Both the position numbers and the translations under genes were made by a program. The notes under the pieces are model-generated. The model worked only from the letters and a program-made list of their open reading frames with translations, had not been told where the DNA came from and made no database searches. Shown one piece after another: positions 5,742 through 5,751 of a stretch of DNA of 5,751 nucleotides. How positions within the stretch are numbered: the first letter of the stretch is position 1; every line of letters starts with the position of its first letter. Origin of the DNA: Anaerolineae bacterium (GTDB taxonomy: Bacteria; Chloroflexota; Anaerolineae; Anaerolineales; Villigracilaceae); assembly GCA_003141915.1 (NCBI GenBank), contig PLNY01000316.1, forward strand, positions 1,910 to 7,660, written 5' to 3'.

Positions 5742-5751
5742 TGTCATTGCG
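5742..5751. repeat. Possible start of another dispersed repeat copy (cut by window edge)
   Basis: TGTCATTGCG at the very end matches the left arm of the element at 3287-3388 (TGTCGTTGC there; TGTCATTACG as the complement of its right arm) and is closer to the consensus I remember. Only ten bases are visible, so this is suggestive only. Confidence 0.35.

Noticed and set aside
5741..5751. ATG at 5741 as the start of a next gene, 1 base after the methyltransferase stop
   Set aside because: Only three codons are visible, and the bases match the arm of the palindromic repeat seen earlier. It cannot be supported as a gene.

Overview
The window looks like ordinary chromosomal DNA of a free-living bacterium with mixed base composition. 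All genes are on the + strand and tightly packed. My best guess for the host is Chloroflexota, probably Anaerolineae. This rests on remembered resemblance of the small SWIM zinc-finger protein, the Tat-exported YkuD protein and the TGTCATTGCG-type palindromic repeat. It is an inference, not a proof.

Layout. Bases 1-2791 hold a 5'-truncated nitrilase-superfamily amidase gene, nadE (NAD+ synthetase) and a 12-TM-type MFS exporter. The first two overlap by 4 bases, and the exporter follows after 32 bases. The amidase carries the LPTY/FDEARFF and CED signatures of the glutaminase half of glutamine-dependent NAD+ synthetase. The pair therefore probably works as a two-gene version of an enzyme that is usually one fused polypeptide. 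One extra A in the AAA run at 691-693 would fuse them.

Bases 2792-2975 are a rich regulatory gap. It holds a near-consensus sigma-70 promoter, a leader of about 100 nt with an 11-codon mini-ORF, a perfect 12-bp stem-loop with a U-rich tail, and then a strong ribosome binding site. Bases 2976-3218 encode an 80-residue protein that is little more than one SWIM zinc finger (CxC-x8-CxH), followed by a clear intrinsic terminator.

Bases 3219-3410 hold that terminator, an imperfect palindrome of about 100 bp (3287-3388) that resembles a widespread dispersed repeat, and a -10 box only 7 nt from the next start codon. Bases 3411-5739 hold two genes 1 nt apart: a Tat-exported L,D-transpeptidase (YkuD) with SH3-like modules, and a beta-class DNA methyltransferase with a C-terminal extension. 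The last ten bases look like the start of another copy of the palindromic repeat.

I see no CRISPR array, tRNA, rRNA, transposase or phage gene, and no convincing new defence system. The points most worth a second look are the split NAD synthetase, the attenuator-like leader of the SWIM gene and the palindromic element at the transpeptidase promoter.
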